A stretch of 64,000 nucleotides of DNA from Hemerocallis citrina. Its lineage: Eukaryota; Streptophyta; Magnoliopsida; Asparagales; Asphodelaceae. The position numbers were made by a program, and so were the translations under genes. The stretch is taken from contig CM030366.1 in the NCBI GenBank assembly GCA_017893485.1, positions 74,467,227-74,531,226 of the forward strand, written 5' to 3'. The notes beneath the pieces are model-generated. The model saw only the letters and a program-made list of their open reading frames with translations, was not told where the DNA came from and made no database searches. Shown here one piece after another: positions 23,823-37,021 of this stretch; position 1 is the stretch's first letter, and each line of letters begins with the position of its first letter.

Positions 23823-24442
23823 TCAATGTCTCATTTTTGCATTACCCATGATTCATTCATTCATTCATAATTTCCCATAGAAAATAATCCTTTTTCATGA
23901 ACAAAATTTTCATCCATTATCAACAACTTAAGCACATATTCATAATCAGCTCAAACCAAGTGTGTCTTAAATCACATGAATGAATTAGTATTCAAAAATA
24001 TAAAGCTCGCATCCTCAAATAATTTATTTGTGTCAAAAACACATTAACAATTTGAACTCATATGATATGTCTCAACCATCACAAAATATTTCTTAAATCA
24101 AGTAAAAGTAAAATATCTTTCTAAGAGAAATATCAATGTCTCATTTTTGCATTACCCATGATTCATTCATTCATTCATAATTTCCCATAGAAAATAATCC
24201 TTTTTCATGAACAAAATTTTCTTCCATTATCAACAACTTAAGCACATATTCATAATCAGCTCAAACCAAGTGTGTCTTAAATCAAATGAATGAATTAGTA
24301 TTCAAAAATATAAAGCTCGCATCCTCAAATAATTTATTTGTGTCAAAAACACATTAACAATTTGAACTCATATGATATGTCTCAACCATCACAAAATATT
24401 TCTTAAATCAAGTAAAAGTAAAATATCTTTCTAAGAGAAATA
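23823..24442. repeat. 310-bp tandem duplication inside LTR C
   Basis: 23823-24132 and 24133-24442 are almost identical (I see two substitutions). TCAATGTCTCATTTTTGC starts both units and AAATATCTTTCTAAGAGAAA ends both. Confidence 0.92.
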
Positions 24443-26518
24443 ATTCTCTTATCAACACTTTATTTTTCTTCTATGGATTTAAATCATGCTATTCACTAAT
24501 TTATTTTAAATACAATATCTCATTATATCTCAATGTCTCTTTAAGCAATTTCAATAAATCATTCACAAATCAACAACAATAATTCTTCACTCACACTTTC
24601 ATTTGTAATTTAAAACTCATGAAATAATTCCAATAATCAAGTACAAGAACAATTAATTTCACATAGCATATTTCTTTTATTCTTCTAAAATAGTATCATA
24701 CCTTTTTAATAATAAATCATAAATCTTTACTTACTTTCTATCTCAATCTTTCTTTTTAAAGTATGAATTATACATGAAAATCTTAGAACTAATTTTAGTA
24801 AGTTTTTAATCATTTTATAGGAATAATAGTATTTCTTTTATTCAAAATCTTAATATATGCAAAAAAAGGAGTTTTTTAAAAAAAATGAAGGAGTGCCCAG
24901 GTTTTGAACCCATCATTCCTGGTCAACCCGGTCAAAGTCCAAGCCGAACCACCTAACCAATAAGTCCATTGGACTTTGATGTCATAGTCCTAAGCCGAAA
25001 GCTTAATGTATTGGTTCTCTTTTTGGAAATTATAAAAAAGAATAAAAGAGAAATGTGACTATCAAGTTTCGAACCCAAGACCTATCACAATAGTATTTTA
25101 TTTTGCAGTGGCTAACCAGTAAGTCTATATGTATTTTCTGTTTAGAAAAAGCTAAATGTTCTTTTGTTCAACTATCCACAAAGTGTGTCTTTTTCCATAA
25201 AATGTGTTTATTCAAAAGATCAATTCTTTCCAAAATTTTAGAATAATCCTTTCCTTGATATTAGATAAAAAGATAGTAACTAATAAAATTTCCAATTCAT
25301 TAAAAATACTATTTTTCACTTATTTAAAGAAATTCCTTTTTTTTTTCATCTTTTGCAAAACTTAGATCTTTTTTTTAGAATTAAATCCTACAAAAGAAAT
25401 GAAAACTAGTATCCATGCCTATTTGGTTATAATCTCATTTTGACATAAATCATATTTTATAATGAAAATAAAAGAAGCTTTTTCATACAAAATATACATT
25501 TAGCATACAATCATTCTAACATGATCATGTTATTAGTCAAAAATTTCTATTATTTATTTAATCATAACAAGAATGTTCTCCTTCATAGTATATTATAATA
25601 GCATGAAACTTTATCGATATATTTCATCTCAACATCCAACTTATTATACATAAAAAGAAACATGAATTTATCTTTTAATTAAGACATCAAAATTCTATTA
25701 TTCATCAAGCATGCAAGTCTCTACAATTAAGAAGACATAAAATCACTTACTAACATTAAGTGGATTTATTTCTTAACTTAGCAATTTCATGACAACCAAT
25801 GCATAAATCTACTCTACTTCATCATATCAACATCATATACTCATTTATTTTTACTAGAACACATAATTCTAAAATAAAAAGCATGAGAACACCCACCTCA
25901 ATTGAAACTTGACTAATGAAGGGAAGAGCACCACTTCTAGATCCAATGTCCTCCTAGATCTTCTCCTCCTAGCAATGGCCACCAAGTACAAACTCTTTTC
26001 TCTCTTTCTTTTATTCTTCTCTTTCTCTTATTTATTTTATTTTTGGTGTGAAAAAGAATGAGAAATGAGTTGCTACTTATAGGACAATGCTAGGGACTAT
26101 ATTGCAAAATCTCCCACCTAATAACTTCTCATTATAATTCTCTTTTTAATTATCCATCTTTTCATTTCTCAACTCCTAAAAACTCCCAACTCTTCACATC
26201 CCCACTCTTCACAACTCTAACTCCAAAACCCTTCTCCTCCCCACTCTCTCACACTAACTCTCATCTCTCTCTCTCCCAAAAAACCAACCGGCCACACACA
26301 AAGTGTGTGCATGCACACATGCACTCATATGTACAATACAATTTAACATTTGTAAGGTGGGCCTTCATCCAATTACCATACTCACTTCATTATTTCCACA
26401 TATACACCATATCCTTAATCAGAGCATCCTGCTCTTTTCCATACCGTGGGCCCCCACCTTACACCACTCCTTACACATTTATATTTATAAACTATTAGCC
26501 CATTTACATACATAACTA

Positions 26519-26633
<115 letters not shown>

Positions 26634-27175
26634 ACACTATTCACTATTAAGTAAAAATTTGTTAAATTAAAAATTTATAATGCAAAAATAAATGTGCACA
26701 CATTTTATTAAATTTATTTCGAGGAAGGAAGCGCGCACCGAAACAAACACGTGTGTCGCACGTGAAAACATGAAAATGCGAAAATCGACTTTATTGGTGA
26801 AAAGTTATTAAATATAATCAAAAACAATATAAGCAAAATTACATTTACTAATTTATATATATTTCATGATGAAATCATAACACGTAGAAAGCACGTGCAT
26901 TATACGTGCAGAAAATCGAAAAATGCATTTTAATCAAAACAAGGGGAAAATAAATTTTCGTTTTATAAAATAGATTTAAATACATAAAAATAAATAATTT
27001 AAACCTATAGAAAATATTGTACGTAGTGGTGGAAACACGTGCATCAAAACACGTATAAAGCACGTAAATCCCAGGGATTAAATATTATATTTTAGTTGAC
27101 CAAAATCAATATGAAAAATGTATAAATAGTACAAATCCAAAATATGTAGTGAAACACATTACAAAATATACGTGC

Positions 27176-27223
27176 GTAACACCCAGTGGCAAAATTGTAA
27201 TTTCCAATTTTGCGGGGTGTTAC
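27176..27223 (-). promoter_or_regulatory. Terminal hairpin at the start of LTR C
   Basis: GTAACACCC (27176-27184) pairs with GGGTGTTAC (27215-27223), and GCAAAATT (27189-27196) pairs with AATTTTGC (27206-27213), leaving a 9-base loop and a small asymmetric bulge. The same structure is at 94-140, and simpler hairpins occur at the starts of LTRs B and D. Confidence 0.85.
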
Positions 27224-30200
27224 ACAATCTATACCTTCCAATCACACTCACCCCTCACCTCCAAATCTCCACCCTCCACCTACTCCCAATTCATTTCTAT
27301 AAAAATCCATCTTCCTTCATCTTCTCATTCATTTTTCTTCTTCTAGTTGTTTCAAAAAAAAAAAAAGCAAAGAGAGAGAGTTTTCATTTGTCATGCTTTG
27401 GAGCATTGGAGGAGAAGAAGCAAGCTAGAGAAGGTTGCAAGATTTCATCTTTCCAAACTCAAAAAAACTTGGGTGTGTGTTCTCAAACTCTAAACTAGTT
27501 ATTTTTGTGTATGTGATATTGTGGTATAAGAATTTCTACCATGCAAATGACTTAGAATTTGATCATGAAATATTTGTGACATGTTCTAGGATGAGTTTAG
27601 AGTATTATATAATTTTATCATATTTTTCTGGGTTTGTTTAGTAGCTCAAACAATCACTTCAATTACAGACAGAGAGCAAGCTGAAAACTGCTGTTTGTGT
27701 GAGAACTTGGTATTTTTCCAAAAACCATAACTCAGAATGGTAGGGTATTTTAAGCTAAATGTTTTACTGGATACTCTTGTATGTGTATACAACTATAGTT
27801 TCAAATTTTGCATTTTTCTGAGATCGTTTGATATCTCAAAAAAATTATGAGGTTGTAACTGGTCCGAAATCAGAACTGAATCTACCCTGTGTTAGGATTG
27901 ATGTTCATTAATTCATTACTACTTTTTTGTGCATGATGTTACATTGTAATTTTTACTGTAGCTTGTGGTATGAGTCTAGACCATGATTCTAAAATTTTAG
28001 AATTGATAGATTACATTTGATGGAGTATTAAAAATAATTTGTATAGGGAGGTAGACACCCTGTCTGAAAACAGAAAAGAATTTTGTGCTAAGTTTGAAAA
28101 GCCATAACTCTCTTTGTATTATGAATTTGAACGTATTTTTTGAGTATGTTAGACTTGTACATGTCTAGTTACTGATTCTTAAATTTCATAAGTATTGGAC
28201 TTGTGGTTAAATTAATTTGGAATTTTGATTGGACTATGTTTAGTTCAGTTCAGCTTTTGAGTAGTCAGTGACATTGTGGAATTCTGGAATTGTACGAGTA
28301 GAATCTGAAGGAATGATCAACTAGAGATTTGTAGTAGAGAGTATTAGCTTTCCAAAATGTCTTGAATCATGAAATTCCAGTTTGTATAGCAAACATTATG
28401 ATTTTCCTAAGTTTGGGCAGAACCAGTCTTAATTGAATGACTTGGTTTTTGTACGGGAACTCATTTCCATGTGTGTAACCTTATAGAAATTGAAGTTTTA
28501 GAGTGTTTTAATGGATGAATCTGAGGATATTTTCAACTAGGAAGTTGTAGTATACACTCCCAGCTTTTCATAGAATCCAGAATCGAGTAATTCCGACAAG
28601 TGAAAAAGTTTTTATGTTGATGACAAGATGCAGAAATTGTATGGAGGAATGCACAGCTGAGAATATATAAGGTTTTTATAGCTTCTAGATGGCTGAATTT
28701 GAAGAAATAGTTAACTAGAGACTTGTAGTATAGGGTCTTAGCTTTCCAAAATGGACAATATCATGCAATGCCAAGTTGTATTTTGAAAGTTATGGATGTA
28801 ATGTAATGCCCCAATTTCCATAAACTGGAAAACCATGACCTAGGTCAGAATCTTTTCCTTCAATTAGCTGCAATACACAGAAAACAGGAAAATTTAAAAC
28901 TTTTTATTCAACACAAATGTATTGCAAGTCTGAATGTTATAAAACTGCAACACATTACATTAGTGTTACAATAATGCCATACAAGCCCAAGTATTACAAA
29001 CTTTCAATAAAAATTACATCAGAGTACAATGAATAATACATAACACTTGGTACTTCACTTGGATGCTTCTCAACAGTTAATAAATTACAATATATATTAC
29101 AATTGAAATCAACACTTTGCTTCTCTTGCCTTGAGTCCTCCTGAATCCTGTACCTGTAGTTTTGCAATCCAGTACCTGTAGTTTTGCGTTCCAATACCTG
29201 TAATTTTGCAATCCAGTACCTATTGAAATGGGGATGCCAGTACATATACTGACGCTTTAAGGCTGATGACTAGCAGCGATTCTCAAGTAAAAACAAACAG
29301 ATTGATGAAAAGAGAAACGTGTATATATAATTGATGTGTCAGTGTATGCTATGACTTAGACTCTAATGCAAGATTTACTAATGTAAGGATGTTCTTATTC
29401 TAATACAAGCAAGTCTCCGAAACAGTATGCGTCCCATACCACATACGCCCATAACAGGCCGTTTCTTCATATATAGGGATTTGAACCCGTGCCATGAATT
29501 CTACTCTTGTACTCAACATGTTTCTGAAGATACAGCGTGACTGATGAGGTTGCTCTGAAATGGTCTAATCCCGCCATGTGCAGTCATACAGTGGTGTCTC
29601 CGTTTGCCCCTATTGCCCGACGTAGCGGACCTCACTCGAAAATCTAACGAACCCTTGGAGTTAACTACAACACAAGTTAGCTCAAAGCATCCCCTGTGGC
29701 TCCCTAGAAGATAGACCGTAGTCTGTGGTTTGTTCGCCTTCCTTGATATAGAGCATGACGGAGTTTCGGGGGTCCATCCCCTAGCTTCGACAGGAATCAC
29801 TCCCACCGTTATCATGGCACTTCAGAAATTAACAGATGAGATACGGATCCAGTGCTGCCAACTCGTGAGATGGCACAGACCGTATCCCTTTAACAGGAAG
29901 GGTACAACCAATAACACCACCTAGTGTTGGCCAATAGAATAGGTCGAATCATAAGGTATCACCTTAATACCAACTCTTTCCCTTTGGTGAAAATGATAAT
30001 AAATAAAGGTTAAGTAGTAATAGCCATAAGTTACTACCCTAACAATGTCACTAACCCTAAACAATCTGACGGATGACAACAGTACTAACACAACATGCTA
30101 GGTCTTAAGTTAGACTTCGCAAGATAGTTCTACTAGGTGCTCAACCTAAACTTACCAGAATCCCTAAGGATCTTGTTCATAGCCTATCGATCCAAGATCC

Positions 30201-30699
30201 GGCAATACGAACGTAGTTGCATGCTACTGCCCTGAACTTCGATTTTATCTACACTCCTGGCCCGCGATCAACCTACACAAATTAAGATCTGACGGTGCAC
30301 GGGGGGTGACTCGTCCACAGTCCACGAGGAGTAAAAGAAATACACGTCTTGATTGTCGATGGCTCCTAAGACAATAATATCACCCTAGATAAGCACAATA
30401 ACTGCGTACTAGCTCATAAGCTACATACGAGCAAAACAACTAACATACGAGCCGACTAGCTACGTATGAGCCAAACGAATTACATACAAGCCAACTGGCT
30501 ATGTATGAGACAAATGAATCGTATACAAGTAACCATAAAAGTCTTCTAACAACCTAGAAGCAAAAATAACATGCTACTAGCAAAACTTGATCTTTTATAA
30601 TTAGAAGCAATAGAAGAATCTTCTAATAGCCTAATATAAGCATATTACTAATGAGTACACAAAAGCGACATAAAAAGCCTTCTAACAACCTAGAAGCAA

Positions 30700-33010
30700 A
30701 CAGTGCCGCGCTTATCGGAATTCGAAAAAATTAGACTTTTTAAAAAGGTGAGAACATCTACTACAACTATCTAGTTGAACACTTTTTCAGATTCGGTAAG
30801 GAACTCAAAATCTGGTCCGTTAAACACCATTTCAAGCAATAACAGTACAGCCAAAAGTAGAAATTTTCCAAGCTCATAACTTTTGCTATACTTGTCGGAA
30901 TTTAACGAAATAGAATATTTTGAAAAGGTGAGAACATCTACTACAACTCCCTAGTTGATCACTTTTTCAAATTCCGTAAGGAACTCAAAATCCGGTCCTT
31001 TGAACACGCAAAAGTTAACCAAATTGCAGATTTTCAACAGAAAAGTTGAAACTTCTAAAGCTTGTAACTTTTGCTCCGTTTATCGGAATCTAACGAAATA
31101 GGAAACTTTGGAAAGGTGAGAGACTCTACTACAACTCTCTAGTTGATCACTTTTCCCAATTAAGTAAGTAATAGGTACAAAATAATCAAACAATCTAAAC
31201 AGCTAGCTTGCAGACAAAAGCTGGCTGCTGTGATTTGTAAAAGCCACACCTCCTACTCTGCTTATCAGAATCTAACAAAATAGGACATTTTGGAAATGTG
31301 GGAAAATCTACTAAAACTCTCTAGTTGAACACTTTTTCAGATTGAATCAATAAGAGGTGCAAAAACTTCGAACAATCCAAACAGCGAGCTTTCAGCCAAA
31401 AGGCCAGCTGCTGAGATTTTGTAAGGGTCATAATTCTTGCTCCACTTATCAGAATCTAACCAAATAGGAAATTTTGGAAAGGTGAGAGACTCTACTACAA
31501 CTCTTTAGTTGAACACCTTTTCAGATTCAATCAATAAGATGTGCAAAAACTTCGAACAATCCGAACAACGAGCTTTCAGCCAACATGCTAGTTGCTGAAA
31601 TTTTGTAAAGCTCATAACTTTTGCTCCGCTTATCTGAATTTAACCAAATATGGCATTTTGGAAAGGTGAGAATCTCTAATACAACTCTCTATTTGAACAC
31701 TTTTCAGATTCAATCAATAAGAGGTGCAAAAACTTCGAACAATCCAAACAGCGAGCTTTTAGCCAAATGACCAGCTGCTAAGATTTTGTAAAGCTCATAA
31801 CTTCTGCTACGCTTATCGGAATCTAACAAAATAGGGCATTTTGGAAAGTTAAGAGACTCTAATACGACTCTCTAGTTGAACACTTTTTCAGATTCAATCA
31901 ATAAGAGGTGCAAAAATTTTGAACAATCCAAACAACGAGCTTTTAGCCAAAAGGCCAGCTACTGTAATTTTGTAAGGGTCATAACTTTTGCTCTGCTTAT
32001 CGGAATCTAAAAAAATAGGGTATTTTGGAAAGGTGAGAATCTCTACTAAAACTCTCTGGTTGAACACTTTTTCAGATTCAATTAATAAGAGGTGCAAAAA
32101 CTTTGAACAATCCAAACAACAAGCTTTTAGCCAAAAGGCCAGCTGCTGAGATTTTGTAAAGCACATAACTTTAGCTCCGCTTATCGGAATCTAACCAAAT
32201 AGGAAATTTTGGAGAGGTGAGAGACTCTACTACTACTATCTAGTTAAATACTTTTTCAGATTCAATCAATAAGAGGTGCAAATACTTCGAACAATCCAAA
32301 CAGCAAGCTTTTGCCAAAAGGCCAGCTGCTGAGATTTTGTAAAGCTCAGAACTTTTGCTCTGCTTATCGAAATCTAACCAAATAAGGCATTTTGGAAAGA
32401 TGAGAATCTCTACTAAAACTCTCTAGTTGAACACTTTTTCATATTCAATCAATAAGAGGTGCAAAAACTTTGAACAATCCGAACAGCTAGCTTTTAGCCA
32501 AAAGGCCAGCTGCTAAGATTTTGTAAAGCTCATAAATTTTGCTCTGCTTTTCGGAATCTAACCAAACAGGGAATTTTGGAAAGGTGAGAGACTCTACTAC
32601 AGCTCTTTAGTTGAACATATTTTCAGATTCAGTCAATAAGAGGTGTAAAAACTTCGAACAACCAAACAACGAGCTTTTAGCCAAAAGGCCAGCTGCTGTA
32701 ATTTTGTAAAGGTCATAAATTTTGCTCCTCTTATCAGAATCTAACCAAATATGGCATTTTGGAAAGGTGAGAATATCGACTACAACTCTCTAGTCGAACA
32801 CTTTCCCAAATTTAGTCATTAAAAGGTACAAAAATTTCGAACAATCCGAACGGCGAGCTTTTAGCCAAAAGGCCAGCTGCTGTAATTTTGTAAGTGTCAT
32901 AACTTTTGCTCTGCTTATTTGAATCTAACCAAATAGGATATTTTGGAAAGGTGAGAACATCTACTACAACTTCCTAGTTGAACACTTTTCCAAATTCCGC
33001 ATGGAACTCA
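30700..33010. repeat. ~183-bp tandem array (about 13 copies) in LTR D
   Basis: The landmark CTTATCGGAATCTAAC(C) recurs near 30712, 30893, 31079, 31261, 31445, 31629, 31811, 31995, 32178, 32362, 32546, 32727 and 32915. Each unit also has GGAAAGGTGAGA, CTCTAGTTGAACACTTTTTC and CCAAAAGGCCAGCTGCTG. Similar single or few units occur in LTR B (28310-28790 and 49795-49870) on the opposite strand. Confidence 0.9.
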
Positions 33011-34049
33011 AAATCCAGTCCCTTGAATACAAGTCGAATCACCCAAAACAGCGATTTCTTTTTGATGCTCGCTGTTTTGGGAAAACTATTTGTTTCACCC
33101 ATCAAATTAACCCAAAAAATTCTATAAAAATTAGAACATGTTAATAACACATACAAGAACATTTCTAATTAATTTGGGCTTAAGATTTCAACTTTAGCGT
33201 TATAAATTAATTCTAACCATCAAACCTACAAGATTGAATCTTTAGGGTTTACTTTTGTGTTCTCACTTCAATCATGGCATTTAAACCTTTTCAATCTATA
33301 CTACTCATATGCACATGAAATTAGTCCAAGATCTTCACATAATAAGCAAACAAAAACAATAATAACAATCAAAAAGACAAGTTGAGAACCCCCACCCAAA
33401 TCGATTGGAAGAACTTGCTAGTTTCCTTCTCCTCCTTGCTCCTTGTGCTTGCTCCTCTTAAGAACAACCTCAAATGAACCCACTCTTTTCTTTTGATTTG
33501 ATCTCTTTTTCTTTACTATTTTTCTCAATTTTTTTCTAAAATAAACAAGTAGTAGAAGAAGTGGAAATAGGAAGAGAGAATGAGATGAGAAAGAGATGGA
33601 GAGACAAAATGGAAAGAGGGCTTTTGCCCTTTGAGGTTGGCCGGCCATTTTGTAGGAGAGGGAGCGAGAGAGATGTGGTAGAGAGAGAGCTACTTGTTTC
33701 TCTCTCTTATGGCTCACACAATTTGAATCAATTTGCAAATTTAAATTCCAATCAAATCCAATAAATTTGCAATCAACATCCTACTTATCCCTAACCCTTC
33801 ATTTCATCATGGTGATAAAAAAATAAAAGACATTTTTCCAAATCACATACTACATGATTTCGTACAAACGTACGAAATTGATACGATACTTGTACGTACT
33901 TATATCTGTCTATACAGATAATTTTTATTCGTTAAAACGAATAATCTCTACCAAAAATATTTTAATTCAGAAATAATAATAAAAATAATTTTATTATTGG
34001 CTTAGAAGATTTCAGTACCAATTTGATACAATGCGGTTGTATATAGACT

Positions 34050-34051
<2 letters not shown>

Positions 34052-34113
<62 letters not shown>
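34052..34113. repeat. (TA)n microsatellite in LTR D
   Basis: About 62 bp of alternating TA. It lies between diverged repeats of the LTR start region (33861-34000, 34010-34225 and 49548-49708 share GTAC..., ACAGATAA and AATAATAATAAAA blocks). Confidence 0.95.
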
Positions 34114-34114
<1 letters not shown>

Positions 34115-34243
34115 TGTTTACTAACAAAACCGAGTAATATTTGCCCAAAATATTTCCATTCTGAAAGTGAAAATAAAATAATAATAAAATAATAATTTTT
34201 AATATCAGCCCGGAATTTTACAGATATTTTCTCAAATTATAGG

Positions 34244-34814
34244 TGTTGCCATTGAAATCGGTGTGGGGGCAAACAGATAGATTTGTGGATTCGAGGGAAG
34301 GTGAATAGTCAAACCTGAACGACTTCACCGGAGTCTGACCGAGATCATTTCGCCGTTAACCTAGAAAAAGTGCGAGACATCGGGGTTGATTCCGGCGACG
34401 CACCCTCCGACGCTCTTGTCAGTAATCTGAATGATTAAGAAAGTGGTTTAATTGGAAAAAGATTGATTACCTTCTTATGGTGGGGGGAGAGGAGTATTTA
34501 TAGCCGCCTCAGGAGTCAGTTTCGAGATAAGAACATATCCCTACTTCTCGATGTGAATGGATAGAAGTGGTTAAAACCACCTCTTAGGGATAATTGTGAA
34601 TTTGAATCCTTCTTTATCCAGTTTGAGTGAGTTTCTTATGGGTAGGAACCCGTACCCAGTAAGACAGGTCCGTTTATGGATTATTGGGCTTTGACAAAAG
34701 ACCCAGTTTCCACTTCAGACCCGTTTATATGTGAAATTACCATTTAACCCCTGAACTTTAAGATTCGTGCCCGATTTGACCGGTTCCGATTTAACCTTAT
34801 TTTTAGCCATATCA
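34244..34814 (-). repeat. 3' LTR of element E
   Basis: Aligns end to end with 48973-49543. On the minus strand a TATA box (CTATAAATA) lies at 34495-34503. The polypurine tract GGGAGTGGGGGGCTCG (minus) abuts it at 34815-34830. Confidence 0.95.
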
Positions 34815-35249
34815 CGAGCCCCCCACTCCCGAAGGCTGAGTTTGATCAGCCTTTGAGGAGTAGTTTTACTGATTTAATGGCTTGCGGGGTTGTATCGGAG
34901 TCCAAATGAGGGGTTTCGGATCTTATACGAGGTAGGATGGTGTTTTTCTAAGTTGGTAGCACGCTTAGGATTGTCTTTGAGCTCTTCTAGATCTTAGGTG
35001 ATTTTCCTCGACTTTTTAATTATTTTTCGGATCATTTATTCAATTTTGCGAAGCGGTGATTTATTTTTTGAGGATATTAATTAATTATTCTAAGCAATAA
35101 TTATTTACTTAGGGGTTAAAAAATATTTCCCTAGAATTATAATTATTTTTTAGAATTTTTAATTAATTTTTCTTAATTTTTAATCATTTTAAACAATTTT
35201 TAAATAAATAATTCGAATTAAATAAATAAAAAATAGATTTTTATACCTA

Positions 35250-36770
35250 TTTATGGCGTGGAACGATCCGGATTGTCCATCGACCTTGGGTGCGGATTTC
35301 TGAGCAATCTAACGGCTGGAGTAGCTCAGAGGCGCTTTTTCCCCCATATGGAGGTCGGTGCCCCGGTAGCTCGGCACTGTGGCTCGGTAACTCGATGCTG
35401 TAGCTCGGGGGCGCCTTTCTCCGAAAGGGTACCTCGGAAGCTCGGTAGCTCGGCAACGACTTTGTCATTTTGTGGGCTCAGTTCACGAGAAAACGTAATT
35501 TTGTCGTTTTGTGGACGTGGCAAAATCTGAGCCCTCCATCAGCCGCTGCATGAAAATCTGGGCGATTTGATGGTCCGAGGAGCTCGGAGGCATTTTTCGC
35601 CCATACAGAGGTTGGTGCCCTGGTAGCTTGGCACAGTAGCTCGGTAGCTTGGCGCTTTGTGGGTTGCCAACTACGTGGCCAGATCTGGAGCGTCCATCAT
35701 GGTGCGAATCACGGCGCGGGAGGCTCAGAACACAAGAAAACGTGATTTTATCATTTTGTGGATGTGGCAAAATCTGAGCCGTCCATCTGCTTTTGGCGTG
35801 AATCTCGGGACAATTTGACAGTCTAAGGAGCTCGGAGGCATTTTTTCTCCAATGCGGAGGTTGGTACCCTGGTAGCTCGGCACAGTAGCTCGGTAGCTCG
35901 GCGCTTCGTGGGCTGCCAAGCTACGTGGCTATATTTGGAGCGTCCATCACGGCGCGAATCACGGTGCATGAGGCTCAGATCATGAGAAAATGTGATTTTG
36001 TCGTTTTGTGGACGTGGCGGAATCTGAGCCGTCCATCAGCTTTTGGCGCGAATCTGGGGACAATCTGACGGTCCAAGGAGCTCGGAGGCATTTTTTCTCC
36101 AATGCGGAGGTCAGTGCCCCGGTAACTCGGCACAGTAGCTCGGTAGCTCGGCGCTTCGTGGGCTGTTGAGCTACGTGGCTAGATCTGGAGCATCCACCAC
36201 GTCGCGAATCACGGTGCAGGAGGCTCAGATCACGAGAAAACGTGATTTTGTCGTTTTGTGGACGTGTCGAAATTTGATCCGTCCATCAACTTTTGGCGCG
36301 AATCTCGGGAAAATCTGACGGTCCAAGGAGCTCGGAGGCATTTTTTCTCCAATGCGGAGGTCGGTGCCCCAGTAGCTTGGCATAGTTGCTCGGTAGCTCG
36401 GTGCTTCGTGGGCTGCCGAGCTACGTGGCTAGATCGGGAGCGTCCATCACAGCGCGAATCATGGCGCAAGAGGCTCAGATCACGAGAAAACGTGATTTTT
36501 TCATTTTGTAGACGTGGCGAAATCTGAGCCATCCATCAGCTTTTGGTGCGAATCTCGGGACAATCTGACGGTCCAAGGAGCTCGGAGGCATTTTTTGTCC
36601 AATACGGAGGTCGGTGCCCCGATAGCTCGGGAGCGCCCTTCTCTGGATGGACACCTCGGTTGCTCGGTGCTTCGTTGGCTGCCGAGCCATGAGGCCAGAC
36701 CTGGGTTGTTCCCGCCCTTCTGCATTCTGTTGTTTAACCTTCTTAATGGGCTTGAGTGGGGCCCAATACG
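35250..36770 (+). repeat. ~250-bp tandem array (about 6 copies) in element E
   Basis: The landmark (G)AAATCTGAGCCGTCCATC recurs at 35521, 35768, 36018, 36268 and 36518, with a diverged first copy near 35266. Spacings are 247-250 bp. Units are GC-rich with many AGCTCGG motifs and end with GAGAAAACGTGATTTTGTC. The array lies between the 3' LTR and the antisense gene promoter. Confidence 0.92.
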
Positions 36771-36798
36771 TTAGAAACCCAAGAGTCGCCCTCTTTTT

Positions 36799-36807
36799 AC
36801 TATAAGT
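36799..36807 (+). promoter_or_regulatory. TATA-like box of the antisense gene in element E
   Basis: ACTATAAGT is followed by a CT-rich leader (CACTCTTTCACTTTTCACTC at 36832-36851). It resembles the leader of the equivalent gene in element A. A 5'-UTR intron (CAAG|GTAAATATA ... TTTTCAAG|) seems to end just before ATG 37022. Confidence 0.55.
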
Positions 36808-37021
36808 TCTCACCCCCATCATCATTTCTCCCACTCTTTCACTTTTCACTCTTAGAGAAACTTTTGCTCTCGAGTTGCTCTGCTAGCGGTGATTTTTGCT
36901 CTTGGGTGGTTGTGCTAGCTGTTGCGGCATGGCAAGGCAATTTTCGGCGAACTATTCCGACCGAGAATGTCACATCAAGGTAAATATATATATATTCAAT
37001 TATATATATATACTTTTCAAG

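Noticed and set aside
24895..24965. tRNA-like TTTTGAACCC(A) and similar TTTCGAACCC/TTTGAACCCG blocks (also about 25068 and 29470)
   Set aside because: They look like T-loop fragments, but no acceptor stem, D-arm or anticodon arm can be paired around them. They recur as parts of long LTRs.
29400..30400. Possible gene in LTR D on the basis of GC-richer sequence
   Set aside because: No frame over 100 codons and it aligns in patches with LTR B (50150-50600), so it is LTR sequence.
33418..33764. Two overlapping frames, one with a hydrophobic stretch (SHSLFLFPLLLLLVYF)
   Set aside because: CT/GA-rich leader-like part of LTR D; equivalent CT-rich tracts are in B (27290-27420) and C (25920-26040) without conserved coding.
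35247..36849. Many overlapping frames on both strands
   Set aside because: They are translations of the 250-bp array units and repeat with the same period.
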